NCBI GenBank assembly: GCA_001692895.1
Contig: KV748185.1
Span: forward strand, 1,364,001 to 1,428,000
Direction: 5' to 3'
Length of the DNA: 64,000 bases
Source: Cenococcum geophilum 1.58
Taxonomy: Eukaryota; Ascomycota; Dothideomycetes; Gloniales; Gloniaceae
Shown here: piece after piece, positions 14,201 to 24,649 of the stretch
Layout: each line of letters opens with the position of its first letter
Position numbering within the stretch: the first letter of the stretch is position 1
Position numbers and translations under genes: made by a program
The notes under the pieces: generated by a model
What the model saw: only the letters and a program-made list of their open reading frames with translations
Database searches by the model: none
What the model was told of the DNA's origin: nothing

Positions 14201-16668
14201 AAGCTAAGGGTGTTTTCTTTATCTAGCTTAATCTTAATCTTATAGTTATATAGTTAGTAAGGCAGGAGTATATTAGACGCTGCCTTAGAGAATACGTCTT
14301 TAAATTTCCAGTATTAATAGGGTAGTTTTTATTCTACTAGCTCCTCATCTATAAGCTTATTTCCCTATCCGCTAAGCTTACTTTCCTTTTCCTTAATTAT
14401 TTAATTAATTTTATATAAGCTAGTTGTAAAAGTAACGATATTAGGTTAAACTAAGTTCTGGTAGAATCTTACGGCACTAATATAGCAGATATTAACTAGT
14501 AGAAGGTCCGTAGGTTTCTTTACGGGCTTTTATTAGGCCGTATTTTATGGTATAGGGTTTATAATCTTCCTTAGCTTACGTTCTATTTTCCGTAAGTTAT
14601 CCTTCCGGTCTATTAGTTTAGTATAGCGTCCGGTATTTCTAGCCTTCCTTTATAGCTGCGTAGGGCCTAAGTTCTCTATAGGGAACTTAGGTAGGTTACT
14701 ATTAACTTCCTAGGTCTTTAGTGCGGGTGGTATAATATAGGTAGTCTGGGGTTAGCGTAATATACGGATCCGTTACGGATTAAGCCGTATATCTTTCTTA
14801 AAGGCCTAGTCCCTACATATAGTATCGGCCTAGTAAATAGTATTAATCTGGGGTTATATAAGGTTTTCTATTATAATACTAATTTCTTTTATAAAGGAAG
14901 GGGTTAGGGGTATGGTTTCGGGCTAGATTAGCTGTTTACCCCATACGTTAAGCTATAAGCCTAAATAGGCTAGCTATTTTCTCTTTAAGATTATATTATA
15001 GCTTCCTAGGTCCATAATAAGAAAGGGGATATTATACTGCCTTTATCCGTTAACATAAAGGTAAATCCGTAAGATAGTTATAATAGGTAGCCCTATCTAT
15101 CCGTTATACCCGCGAATAAGAATTAGTTTGGGTAGTTCTTTAAAAGGTACGTTTAAAAAGTTAGTTAACTTTATAGTATACTAGGTATTTATTAAGGCAA
15201 AGGCATTTACTCTAGAGTTAGCTAAAGTAGAGGTTAAAACTTAATATCTATTACGGAATAAAGTATAAGGGATAGTGTAGCTTCTTCTACTAACTAGCTA
15301 ACCTAGATTAATATATAATATATTAATCCCTTTTAACCCTAAAGAGGAGTCTTTCTCTAGGGTTCCTCTTTTTCCAACTTTGTACTATCCTTTTAGATTA
15401 GCAGAACCTCGTCTGCTTTTACCTTTATTGGGCAGTCTTTTGCAAAATGGTCCTTCTAACTGTATAAAAAGTAAGCTCCTTAGTTACTAAGAGCCTATTT
15501 ATAGGGGTCGCTATAGGTAGGCCGAGTAAACGCTGGGCCCGTAGTAGGGCTAGCTATACGGCTAGCTGCTAGATTAACGGCGGGCTATACAGCTGGTACT
15601 ATAGGAGTTATAGATTATACTAGGGCACTATAGGCCGTTCTTATAGTGCTTATAGTCTGGTTAGAAGAGTTTCTAGCTTTATACCGTTTAGCTCGTGCCT
15701 TAATTTAACAGAGGCCTTAGTTAATAGCTAGATAGTGGTCTATAAGTACCTTTAGCGTCTATATAGTAGTATAAACTAGTAGTACGGTGCGCTATAGGTC
15801 TAGGGTAAACTTGTTAAAGAGGTCTAGCAGTAGGTCTTTATAGGGAATTTAGGCTTAGCCGGCTAGGTATAGAAAGCAGGTCTAAAAGGCTAAAAAGGTC
15901 TCCGTTGTTTTTATATTTAGGCTTTTATAATTAAGGCGGGTATTCTATATCTTAAAGGGGTCCTTATAAATAGAAGATAGGTAGTTAATTATTTCTTCTT
16001 CTAAGACGAAAGGGTTTGCTAAGTCTGTAGTATATCGCGGACGTAGGTGCGTCTAGGTATCTCCGCTAGTGCGGCCAAAGACATAGGCTATCTTAGCTTA
16101 AGTAGTAGGGAAGTGGTCCTTATTAACTTTAAGCTTGTCTTATAATTAAAGCTTCTAATTATTAAATATAGGGTTGGTTCCGTCTGTAAGTAATAGGGGG
16201 TCTATAACCTTCGCGGACCGCAATAATGCTAATACTATACGTTGGGCTAGGGCCTTAAGGACTATAGCAAGTCTATCTAATAAGTTATTGCTAGATATAG
16301 GGGTGTCTCTAGTTTTAAGCAGTTCTTATAGCTGTTTAATTTCGGTATTAGCTGCCGTAAGATCCGCTTAGGGGGTTAAGACAGTAACTGTTTTACTATT
16401 AGAGGTAGTTAAAAGTCCTACAGCTGCTTTGCCAGCTACTATATTTCTTGGCATAGTAGTAGGGGTATTAGGTAATTTCTGGTGTTTTATTTATTTTTGG
16501 GGGTTCTAGTCCGTACGTGTCCTATTCTTAGGGTTTATATCATACATATCCTTTTAGTTCTGTCCTGTCCTTATAGTCCTGGTAATATCCTTAGGGTCCT
16601 GTCCTTAGGGTTTATAGATATATTTAAGTTCCTTCTTAGGAAGAAAGAGTAGTATAAGCTTTGGATAA

Positions 16669-16880
16669 TGTTAGTAACTTAGTTAATTAAGGCACGGACA
16701 CAGCAAGAGAGACGCGTAGGCCTATATAATTGGATTGTCTATAAACGAGGATCTAAAGCTAGAGAAAGGAAAGGGGAAGAATAGAAGCACTGCTTAAAGT
16801 TATATATAATCCTCCGGTCACGTGACCGCACTTTGCCATTACGTGACGGCAATCTACGGCAGTTTGCTAGTGCCGTAACA
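16669..16880 (-). repeat. 5' LTR of B1
   Basis: 212 bp, TGTTAGTAAC at the left end and GCCGTAACA at the right end on the plus strand. It contains a 14-bp perfect palindrome with a CACGTG core at 16815-16828 and, downstream in the element's sense, a TATA-like tract. It is therefore the promoter-bearing LTR of this minus-strand element. Confidence 0.92.
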
Positions 16881-17716
16881 TTATATATAACTCCTTACGT
16901 TACTACTTATCTTTTCCTTTCCTTTTCTTTAGCTTTAGATCCTTATTTATAGATAATCTAATTATATAGGCTTATATGCGTCCTTCTTACTATACTTATA
17001 CCTTAATTAACTAAGTCGCTTATAAGTAGAGGCCTATATATATAACTATAATGTCTTTATATACACGCCTAGTATACTTAAATTACGATATCTACTTATA
17101 GCTATAACCCCCTTTTTCTTATACAGTATAATAATATACAGTATAGTACCTATATATAGCTAAACTATATAGCTTATAGGCGGAAGGCCGATAATAAGCC
17201 TCTTATCTAAACCGCCCCCTACTCTCTCTATACCTTAATCTATCTAGTATATTCTAATATACAGTATAGTATATATACTTAGCTATAGGGGCTTAGTATA
17301 CCCCTATAGCTAATACTAGGATAAGCGTATTATTAGATATAAAAGGGTAGGTAATAGAGGCTAAAGAGTATTATTANAATATAGAGCGTTATTTAGCTAT
17401 AAGTAGGAGAACTATAGGCGATATANANATATATATAGNGTAGTAAGAAGCTAGGGGTAGGTANNTAATAATATNNAATAGTAACCTATAATAATAATAT
17501 AGAAGGATAGTATAAAGGGCAGATAGGGTAAAATAGGTAATTAGAATACTCTACCCTAAAGGACTAAGTCTTAGAGTAGCGACCTAAAGGTATTTTTGCT
17601 CTTATTAATATAGTATAGGTATTACCTAAGGGGGTATATACTATATTACCTCTTACGTCTCCCTTAGAAGTTATTTATCTATATAGGATTATATTAAATA
17701 TTAAATAAAATATCCC

Positions 17717-18506
17717 CTTTTTTATTATAGACATTAGAAGCTATTATATAATATAAAAAAAATAGCTAGCCTACTTATAATTATGGCTTAATATATAGAA
17801 TAGATAGCTTATCTAGCCTAAAACTATACTCTTAACTCCTTTATTTATAAAAGAAATTAGTATTATAATAGAAAACATAATACGGCTATAAATAAACACT
17901 ATTTACTAAGCTAATGCTATATATAGGAACCGGGCTTTTAAAAAGGATATATAGTTTAATCCGTAGCGAATCTATATACTACGCCGCCCTTAAGTTACCT
18001 AAGTTATACTACCTATACTAAAATTAAAGAAGTTAGTAAAAAGCTAACTAAGCTCTCTATAGGGAATACTAGACGCTATATAGAACTAATAAATTAAAAG
18101 GATAACTTATAAAAGATAGAATAAGCTAAGAAAGATTATAAACCCTAAACTGTAAATAAACCTATAGACCTTTTAATAGTTAATATTTACTATATTAATA
18201 CTATAGGATTTTACTAGACCCCACTTTAGCCTAATACTATTATATTTATAACTAGCTAATATAGAATTACTTAAATAATTAAGAATAAGAAAACTTTAGC
18301 CTATAACTATTATTACAAGTCTAAAATAGTTATAGATATTAGCCACTATATATAGAAATATTATAACTACTATAGGTTAATAATTCTATAAAATAAAACC
18401 CTAGTACTATTAAAACTACTCCTAACACTAAAGCGCCCCTAATAGTATATCTCTATAGATTTTTAGAAGTTACCTATAGACTATAATAGATATAATATAG
18501 TTAATA
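17717..18506 (+). mobile_element. pol segment of Gypsy B0 (5' side of integrase)
   Basis: Resumes B0 after insert F. The start matches the B1 protease-distal sequence. Position 18050 onward matches the region before integrase, and 18300-18506 matches the zinc-binding and first part of integrase closely. The distance is too short to hold a full reverse transcriptase/RNase H, so there is an internal deletion. Broken fossil; interrupted by insert E at 18506. Confidence 0.7.
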
Positions 18507-19946
18507 TGCGGATTATTAGTACCTCCTAACAAAAATTTTAACTTAAGATATAAGGTAGCTAATTTAATATAGAGCTATTTTTAGGTAAGCTAGTAAGCTA
18601 AGTGCTATATATTTCAACATTATAATAATTAGGATAATTAACCTTTAGAAAGTAAAGCTATAGTAATATAATAAAGCGCTATATAGTATACCGCTTAGTA
18701 AACCGCCGACTTAAGTAATCGCCACCCTTTATTGCTATAAGCCTTATAACTAGTATATTAAGTTTAGTAGGTAGCAATAGTAGCTGCCTTTAAGTCTTTG
18801 GTATATTCTAGCTAAAGTAGTAAATATAGCTAGTATAGCGATATTACTAGCCGCGTATACGTATAACTTATAGATAAATATATATACGCGCAATTAGAAG
18901 CTCTTCTACCGTAGTAAATATAGGTAGAAAGCTAAAAATAGGCCCTAGATTAAGCCTATTGCTTTTACTAAATAGGGGAGAAAGGGCTAGATCTTTAAAG
19001 CTATTAGTGTCCTTAATACGGGCTTTATATATACCTATATTATTACCCTCTATAGCTAGGCCTATTTAAAACCACCGCTCCTTATAACAACTACATATCT
19101 CTATATAGTTAGCCTATAGTATACTCCTAAACTTTTTTATTTACTTCTAATTAATAGCTAAAACAGGAAATAGTATAACTATAGTTAGAGCTTACTACGA
19201 GAAAGGTAGTATTAGCGGTAGAGTAGGTACTAGCGGTATAGTAGGTATTAGCGGTATAGTAGGTATAGAAGCTAGTTCCAGCAAAGATGTATTTAGGCTA
19301 TATAGAGTACCCCTTTTACTATATAGAGCTTTATCTATAGTATATAGCAGAGGGGTAAGTAAGTAAGCTTTACCACACTAATTAAAAATACGGTGCTCCC
19401 GTTATATTACCCTAATTATCTTCTACTGTTAAGCTATTTTAGGGGTGTCTTAGCTATTCTAGCCGCGAGGTAAAAAGGCGTTCTTATTTTTAGGTAGAGT
19501 AGTTCACTAATACCTTATAGGAAAATTTTAGTAGTAAAACCTAACTTTATAAGAGCTCTCCGCTTATTTAAATTATATTTAAAGGCCTAAAAAGGTAAGT
19601 AGAAGTAGAAGTAATAAATAGGGAAGACGCGCCTTTAACTAATATAACTAGTATAGCTTTAAAAGCTTTTTTAAAGAGTCATTTTTAAAGAAGTTAAGGC
19701 AGGGCTTATAGATATAGCATTTACTATACTTAATTATAGTAGGATCTGCTATATATATAATATATATAGTAGTATTAATAGAGGTGTTAATAAAAAGGAA
19801 GGTGTAATACTAAAATATTTTAATATTTATAATATAGATTCTACTATAACCTACTACCTATAAGTTTTTTTCTAACTAATTAGAAATAGGCTTAGCAGAA
19901 GTTTAAAAATTAGAATACTTAAAAGTATAGACTACTTATACCTCGG
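18507..19946. mobile_element. insert E of unknown class in Gypsy B0 integrase
   Basis: The integrase region of B0 breaks at 18506 and resumes at 19954. The 7-bp sequence gttaata is present at both junctions (18500-18506 and 19947-19953). The 1,440-bp insert has no recognisable domain, no clear terminal repeats and no match elsewhere in the window that I could see. It carries an 18-bp minisatellite at 19214-19267. Its base composition is slightly less extreme than the flanks in places (for example 18690-18730 and 19380-19470). Confidence 0.55.
19214..19267. repeat. 18-bp minisatellite, three units
   Basis: Three tandem copies of an 18-bp unit like agcggtatagtaggtatt, with one or two differences between units and a partial unit just upstream. 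It lies inside insert E. Confidence 0.85.
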
Positions 19947-20193
19947 GTTAATAATCCTAGTTAACCGCTTTACTAAACGTCTATTTTTAATCCCTTACTA
20001 TAAAAATATTAATACTAAAGAGATAGCCTAATAATATATCTACTATGTCTACTAAATTTATAGACTACTAAATACTATTATATCTAATCATAGGCTATAG
20101 TTAATATTAGCCCTTTAGAATAGGCTTACTTAAATCTTAAATATTAAGCTAAATTATTTTATAGTATACTATCCTTAAATAAATAGTTAGATA

Positions 20194-20519
20194 AGGTAAC
20201 TCCTACTAGACTTCTAGTAAATAGATAGTAGTGAGCAAAAGGACAGAAATAAACTATAAAATATACAGGGGCAGGCGTTAAAATTCTTTTACCGTTTTTT
20301 TACTATTTTAATACTACCTAATAGTTGTTATAACCTAGTATTTTACTAGGGAGTGGTAAACCTCTAGTCTAGAGGTTTATAAACTACTAGGACATAGCTA
20401 CTAGTATATATTAAGCTACCTAGAAAGGATTTATATATATAGAACTATAGCGCCATAGCCTAGAGGCTGCACGCGCAGTATTATACATAGTATAATACAA
20501 TGGATATAAAATTTAAAAA
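20194..20519 (+). mobile_element. 5'-truncated LINE 3' end with A-tail
   Basis: A 326-bp insertion in Gypsy B0 integrase, with a 13-bp target duplication aaatagttagata (20181-20193 and 20520-20532) and an A-rich tail just before the right duplication. It matches the 3' untranslated regions of the minus-strand LINEs at 21885-23878 and 25291-26664. This is the expected product of target-primed reverse transcription with strong 5' truncation. The 3' end, around 20450-20490, keeps several CpG/CpA-containing words and looks less mutated than the host element. Confidence 0.85.
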
Positions 20520-20612
20520 AAATAGTTAGATAGAGATTATAAATTAGTACTTAAATTAGAGACTTTAGCTCTTTATTAACTACTTCTAAAATACCTAGGC
20601 TAAATTACTACC

Positions 20613-20828
20613 TATAAGGGATATTATTATATTTACCTTAGAATACCCTTAGAGTAACCCCTAGATACCTCTTAGATAGTTATTAGTTATATACTAAAGG
20701 TATATACCTATAATATATAATCTCTATAATTCTAAAAACCTTACCTTCTTAAGGACTTATCTCCTCTATAACCTATCTTATTCTTATAATTATACCTTAT
20801 AGCCCCCTAACTATAATATCTCCTTATA
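20613..20828. mobile_element. 216-bp element with terminal inverted repeats (solo LTR or MITE)
   Basis: It interrupts the collinear match between B0 and B1. The ends tataaggg-atattata and tataatatctccttata are inverted copies of each other. The flanks ctacc (20608-20612) and ctact (20829-20833) look like a 5-bp target duplication with one transition. If the ends were originally TG...CA, this would be a solo LTR of another family; otherwise it is a MITE. No coding capacity. Confidence 0.6.
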
Positions 20829-21361
20829 CTACTCCTAATAGACTATACTTAAGTAACTCTACTTTATAACTCTATAAAATTTAGACCTATTTAGCTAGAA
20901 ATAGAGTATTTACTATATATAGGCCTTAACTAGAATAGACTAGAAGGGTTATAAACTATATATAAAAGACTATATTATAAAAAGGCCTAGTAGTATACTA
21001 AATACTTAGAAAAGGCTTAAAAAATAGCCTATATAAATATAGAAAAAGAAACTAATAGAGTAATATAGTCTAGGTTATAATAAAGAACTAAAAAATAAAA
21101 CAGTTTAGCTAAAAGCTAAACTATTAGATATTAAGACTATATAAGATATTTAATAAAGTAGGCAGTTTATATAAGATTAAACTCCTAGATTTAATTAAGG
21201 TATAACTTATTTTATTACTAAATAAGCTATAAAAGGCCACTATAGACTCTTTATTAGGTTATATTAACCTACTCCTAGTATTAACCTAAATTAATAGTAA
21301 TAATAAGTAAAAGATAAAGAAATAATAGTTTATAAACCTATAAGGAGAATACTAAGTACTA
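20829..21361 (+). mobile_element. integrase C-terminal segment of Gypsy B0
   Basis: Closely collinear with B1 positions about 12050 down to 11530, ending just before the chromodomain. Broken fossil, interrupted by segment D within the chromodomain region. B0 resumes at about 24138. Confidence 0.75.
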
Positions 21362-21365
21362 TATT

Positions 21366-24126
21366 TATTAGAAGAGATATAATAATAATTTATTACTTAA
21401 CATCTAATTTATATCTCTATTAGGCCTATATAGACTACTTCTTATATATATATAGGGAAAAAACTCTATTTAAGAAAACCCTATAATCTATCTCCCTACC
21501 TTTTAGGACTTACCTACTTAGCACTTATAGAGTGCCTACAACTTACCTATAGTACTCTACTACCTTACTTTTTAACCTTTTTAGGAACTACTACTACTAT
21601 AATAAGCCTATAGATACGCTAGTATTATAAACCTTACTCTACTACTATAGAGTTATTAGGAGGCACCTATTACTCCCCCTTTACCTTTTATTACTATTTC
21701 CTTTATAACCTAGAACTAGTCTAGTATATTTTAGCTAATAAGCTACTAGGTAACTACCTTAAGACATTTTTATATTAAAAGTAGTATATTATAGTTCTCT
21801 ATACTAGCTACTAAGAGTATTACTTCTTAGTTAGTATATAAGGGGCATAATAGTATTACGTATTTTAGTAACCATCTTAGCTAGGTTTTTTTTATTTTTT
21901 ATATCTATTATATTATACTATATATAATACTATATATATAGCCTCTAGGCTATAGCGCTATAGCTTTATATATATAAATCCTTCCTAGGCAACTTAATAT
22001 ATACTAGTAACTATATCCTAATAGCTTATAAACCCCTATATACTAGGGGTTTACAGCTCCTTAGTAAAAAAAATACTAAGTTACTATAACTATTAGGTAA
22101 TAAGAAAATAGTAGAAAAGATTATAAGAAATATAAAATCCTAACACCTTTCCCTTTCCTTTTATAATTTATTTCTATCTTTTTACTTTTTATTATCTATC
22201 TATTAAGAGCCTAATAGGAGTTACCTCCTTCTAGTAATTCTACTATTATTAACTACTTTTTAGTAGCTATCCCTATCTTATCTAAGAATAAAAAGAGCGC
22301 TTCTTTTTCTTTCCTTATATAAAATAACTTCCCTAAAGAAAGAGAAGAGCCTAGTTACTTATATATTTTCTTCCCTTACTCTCTATATATACTATAGTCT
22401 AGTAGTAAGTGCTTAGGGATTTATATAGCATTATATTCCCTAAAATATCTACCTTTTTTATCTTTCCCTATTATTTTAGAAAAGGATTTAAAGTAGCCTT
22501 TTTCTAGTTTTAGCTAAAAGAATACTAACTATAGCTTTTTAGGATATCTATTTTTAGGAGCTTTAAAAGAAAAGGAATAGCTTCCTTTATAGGTCCTAGT
22601 ATAGTATTTTTCTTTATTTTTATTCTGCTACTAGTTATTTTTCTACTATTTTAGTATTTTTTTTCTCTTACTACTCCCCTTATATAGGCTAAGNAGGTAT
22701 AAAAAGAATATNTTTTTCTTTTAGAGAGGCCCTTTTTAGCTAGCTTATCTACTATTTTATTTTTATAGATTTTTAANTAGCTAGGAACCTAATAGAAGTT
22801 AATAGAGATATTTTTACTAGCTAAATAGAAGTAGCTTTACGTAATTTTAAAGACTAGTTTTTATTCTCCTATAAGAGAATTAATTTATAATCTTTTAATA
22901 GCTACCTAGCTATCTATAAAGATATAAACTTATTTCTCTTTTAGTCTTTATTATTTTAGGTATTTTAGGGCCCTATAGACTATATAAAGCTCTATATCTA
23001 TAATTTTTATATAGGGTCCTAAATTTTAGTTTATTATATATTTAATTATATTCCTCTTTCCTATCTTATATATAGCTACTATACTTATTCTACTATTTTA
23101 AAACCATTTGTATAGTATATATCTATTAGGTCCCTCTCTAGAAGTTCTTATAGATTTTTTACTAGTCTTAGATATTCTTATATAGCTTTTCCTTTACTAC
23201 CCTCTAAAATAGAAAAGAATATAGAAATAGGGCGAGATAACGGTTTTTGCTATTTTAAAGAAATTCTCTTCATTTTCTAATTTTAAATTAGCTATATTCT
23301 TAGCTATAAGAGGTACTTTATAGTAGAGTTTCTAGGGCTAAAATTAGAGCTATAACTAGCTGCTAGCTTATTTCTATTTTTGTTAATCTCTTCTATATAA
23401 ACCTTCTTAATTATATAGTTTTCCTTAAATTTTAGGATTCTTAGTACGTAGTTATTGTAAAGCCTTTTAAATCTAATTCTAGGAGGAGGAATAAAGGCTT
23501 TAATCTCTATAGCTTAACTAGGAGATCCTCTAAACACTCTTGAGACTATTTTTAGGGCCTTATTCTATAGAGATAAACTTCTTTAGGTATTACCTAGTCT
23601 TCTAATTAAATAGAAGGCTACTTTTCCTTTAGAGATTCTTATTTCTGTATATTATTTAAATATAAGCTTAGAGTTTAGAAATACCCCTAGATACCTAACT
23701 AGGGGTTTAGGGGGTATCTCTATATCTTCTGGTTTTAGCCCTTTTTCTATAGTAGTATATTTACTATAAAAGTATATAAGCTCTATTTTACTAATATTAA
23801 AGCTAATAGCGGCTTCCTTAGCTCTAGATATTAGCTTTAAGTGCTATTCTCTCTAGCTTTTTATAATTAGATTTAGTGTCTTAGCCAGCTATATTTATAT
23901 CTTAAGCTACCTACTAGAATACCTACCCAGTAAAGCCAATCTTTTAGTCCTGTTATTCCTGTTCTTAAGAGTATTACTATTATATTTTCTACCTTTATTC
24001 GGCCTTTTTAGAGCCCTTAAGTATTTACCCCCTAAAGTATTAACTATACTATAGCTTAGGTTCCTCTTCTCTAAGTTAGCCTCTATACCTTTAACTCCTA
24101 TATACCTCTCTAGTATTAGTCTAACT
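21366..24126 (-). mobile_element. segment D, repeat of unknown class, split by a LINE
   Basis: Inserted in the chromodomain region of Gypsy B0, with near-identical 11-bp flanks agtactatatt (21355-21365) and agtattatatt (24127-24137). Without the nested LINE it is about 0.77 kb. Reversed, it matches about 45180-45735, where a longer degraded coding stretch exists. D therefore looks like a copy lacking the 5' part of that repeat. The ends show only weak inverted similarity and no A-tail. I cannot assign a class; a truncated retrocopy or a DNA element are both possible. Confidence 0.5.
21885..23878 (-). mobile_element. 5'-truncated Tad-like LINE (RT end, RNase H, 3' UTR)
   Basis: Non-LTR retrotransposon on the minus strand. 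Its A-tail appears as a T-rich run at 21886-21900. Target duplication tcttagctag/tcttagccag (21875-21884 and 23879-23888) flanks it inside segment D. Reading the minus strand, the end of the reverse transcriptase is seen with the Y-L-G-V block (23681-23700). The thumb and linker follow, then RNase H with D-S-Q near 22900-22920 and the A/V-D-K-L-A-K-K-G end at about 22731-22753, then a long 3' UTR. The N-terminal ORF1, endonuclease and most of the RT are absent, so this is a truncated copy of about 2 kb. Many RIP-type stops. N bases at about 22694-22777. Confidence 0.85.
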
Positions 24127-24137
24127 AGTATTATATT

Positions 24138-24392
24138 ACGGTAGATTAGAAAGGATATAACTTAGACCCTATTTAGTACTTTATATAGAACTTTAGAGAT
24201 AGTCTCTATAAGCTCTAAAAGTTATATAACTATTACCCTAATAAACTTAGATAGTCAAAGTACCTAGATAAGTAGATAATACTAGGATAGTAAGGATAAT
24301 AGATTACCTATAGAATATAAAGATAAGAACGCTTTATAGGTATAATACAGATATATAAAGCTTAAGGGTAGGCTTTTTTTAAGGGAGTATAA
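24138..24392 (+). mobile_element. chromodomain and 3' region of Gypsy B0
   Basis: Matches the reverse complement of B1 11225-11500: chromodomain end, then the tail tract with aagcttaagggtaggc just before the LTR. Broken fossil. Confidence 0.8.
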
Positions 24393-24619
24393 TATTAAGG
24401 TACTAGTAGGAAATAGTAGCTAGTTATAGTTATAGTAGATATAGAGGTTATATAATTTTTATATAACTAAAGACTATATAAACCCCCTACTTTAAATAGT
24501 ATTACTATTCTTCTTTTCTTTTTCTAACTTTAAATCCTTATTAATAGATAATCTAATTATATAGGCTTATATATATCCTCCTTGCTATACTTATACCTTA
24601 ATTAACTAGGTTACTAATA
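24393..24619 (+). repeat. 3' LTR of Gypsy B0
   Basis: 227 bp, from tattaaggtactag to gttactaata. It matches the LTRs of B1 and B2 in reverse orientation and the split solo LTR 10924-17024. No duplication of the flanking 5 bp was found at the 5' LTR. Confidence 0.85.
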
Positions 24620-24649
24620 ACTATACTTTTATCCTTTATCCTTTATTTT

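Larger units (their letters stand above)
11013..16880 (-). mobile_element. full-length Gypsy LTR retrotransposon, family B copy 1 (B1)
   Basis: Two 212-bp LTRs bound a 5,868-bp element with a perfect target duplication TTATA (11008-11012 and 16881-16885). Coding is on the minus strand. The gag start is near 16454, with an M-P-R-N opening. The zinc-knuckle-like block is near 15443-15485, protease about 15000-15250, and reverse transcriptase has its Y-L-D-D region near 13725-13760. Integrase spans about 12000-12600 and a chromodomain-like block lies at 11420-11520. This is the chromovirus type of Gypsy. Structurally it looks whole end to end, but the reading frames are broken many times by RIP-type transitions. 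It is younger than the solo LTR it sits in. Confidence 0.93.
10924..17024 (+). mobile_element. solo LTR of Gypsy family B, interrupted by B1
   Basis: Pieces 10924-11012 and 16886-17024 together give a 228-bp LTR matching the B0 3' LTR at 24393-24619. The pair is flanked by a perfect target duplication AGTAG (10919-10923 and 17025-17029), so it was a solo LTR before B1 landed in it. Its sense is plus, opposite to B1. It lies inside insert F. Confidence 0.85.
10727..17708. mobile_element. insert F of unknown class in Gypsy B0
   Basis: The B0 sequence breaks at 10726 and resumes at 17717. The 8-bp sequence AATATCCC is present on both sides (10719-10726 and 17709-17716), as expected for a target duplication. 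Without the nested solo LTR and B1, the insert is only about 0.87 kb (10727-10918 plus about 17030-17708). Its left end carries an 11-bp inverted repeat (10726-10736 and 10763-10773). No terminal inverted repeat pairs the two ends and no coding domain is recognisable. An 8-bp duplication would suit a hAT-type non-autonomous element, but without TIRs the class stays open. N bases lie at about 17377-17475. Confidence 0.5.
8707..24619 (+). mobile_element. Gypsy family B, old copy B0, split by nested insertions
   Basis: This fossil Gypsy element is of the same family as B1 (11013-16880) and B2 (37863-43741) but on the opposite strand and more decayed. Pieces collinear with B1 are: 5' LTR 8707-8808 plus 9230-9372; gag and protease 9373-10726; a short pol piece 17717-18506, including the region before and at the start of integrase; integrase core 19954-20193; integrase C-terminal part 20533-20612 and 20829-21361; chromodomain and 3' region 24138-24392; 3' LTR 24393-24619. 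Most of the reverse transcriptase/RNase H part is not found, so it is internally deleted as well as interrupted. Six later insertions separate the pieces. No matching target duplication was found outside its LTRs. It is the oldest layer here, with very many breaks. Confidence 0.8.

Noticed and set aside
16174-16371. Plus-strand ORF inside B1
   Set aside because: Antisense to the gag region of B1.
21355-24137. Segment D as a Mutator-like element
   Set aside because: The flanking similarity is about 11 bp, and the inverted similarity of the ends is too weak to call TIRs.
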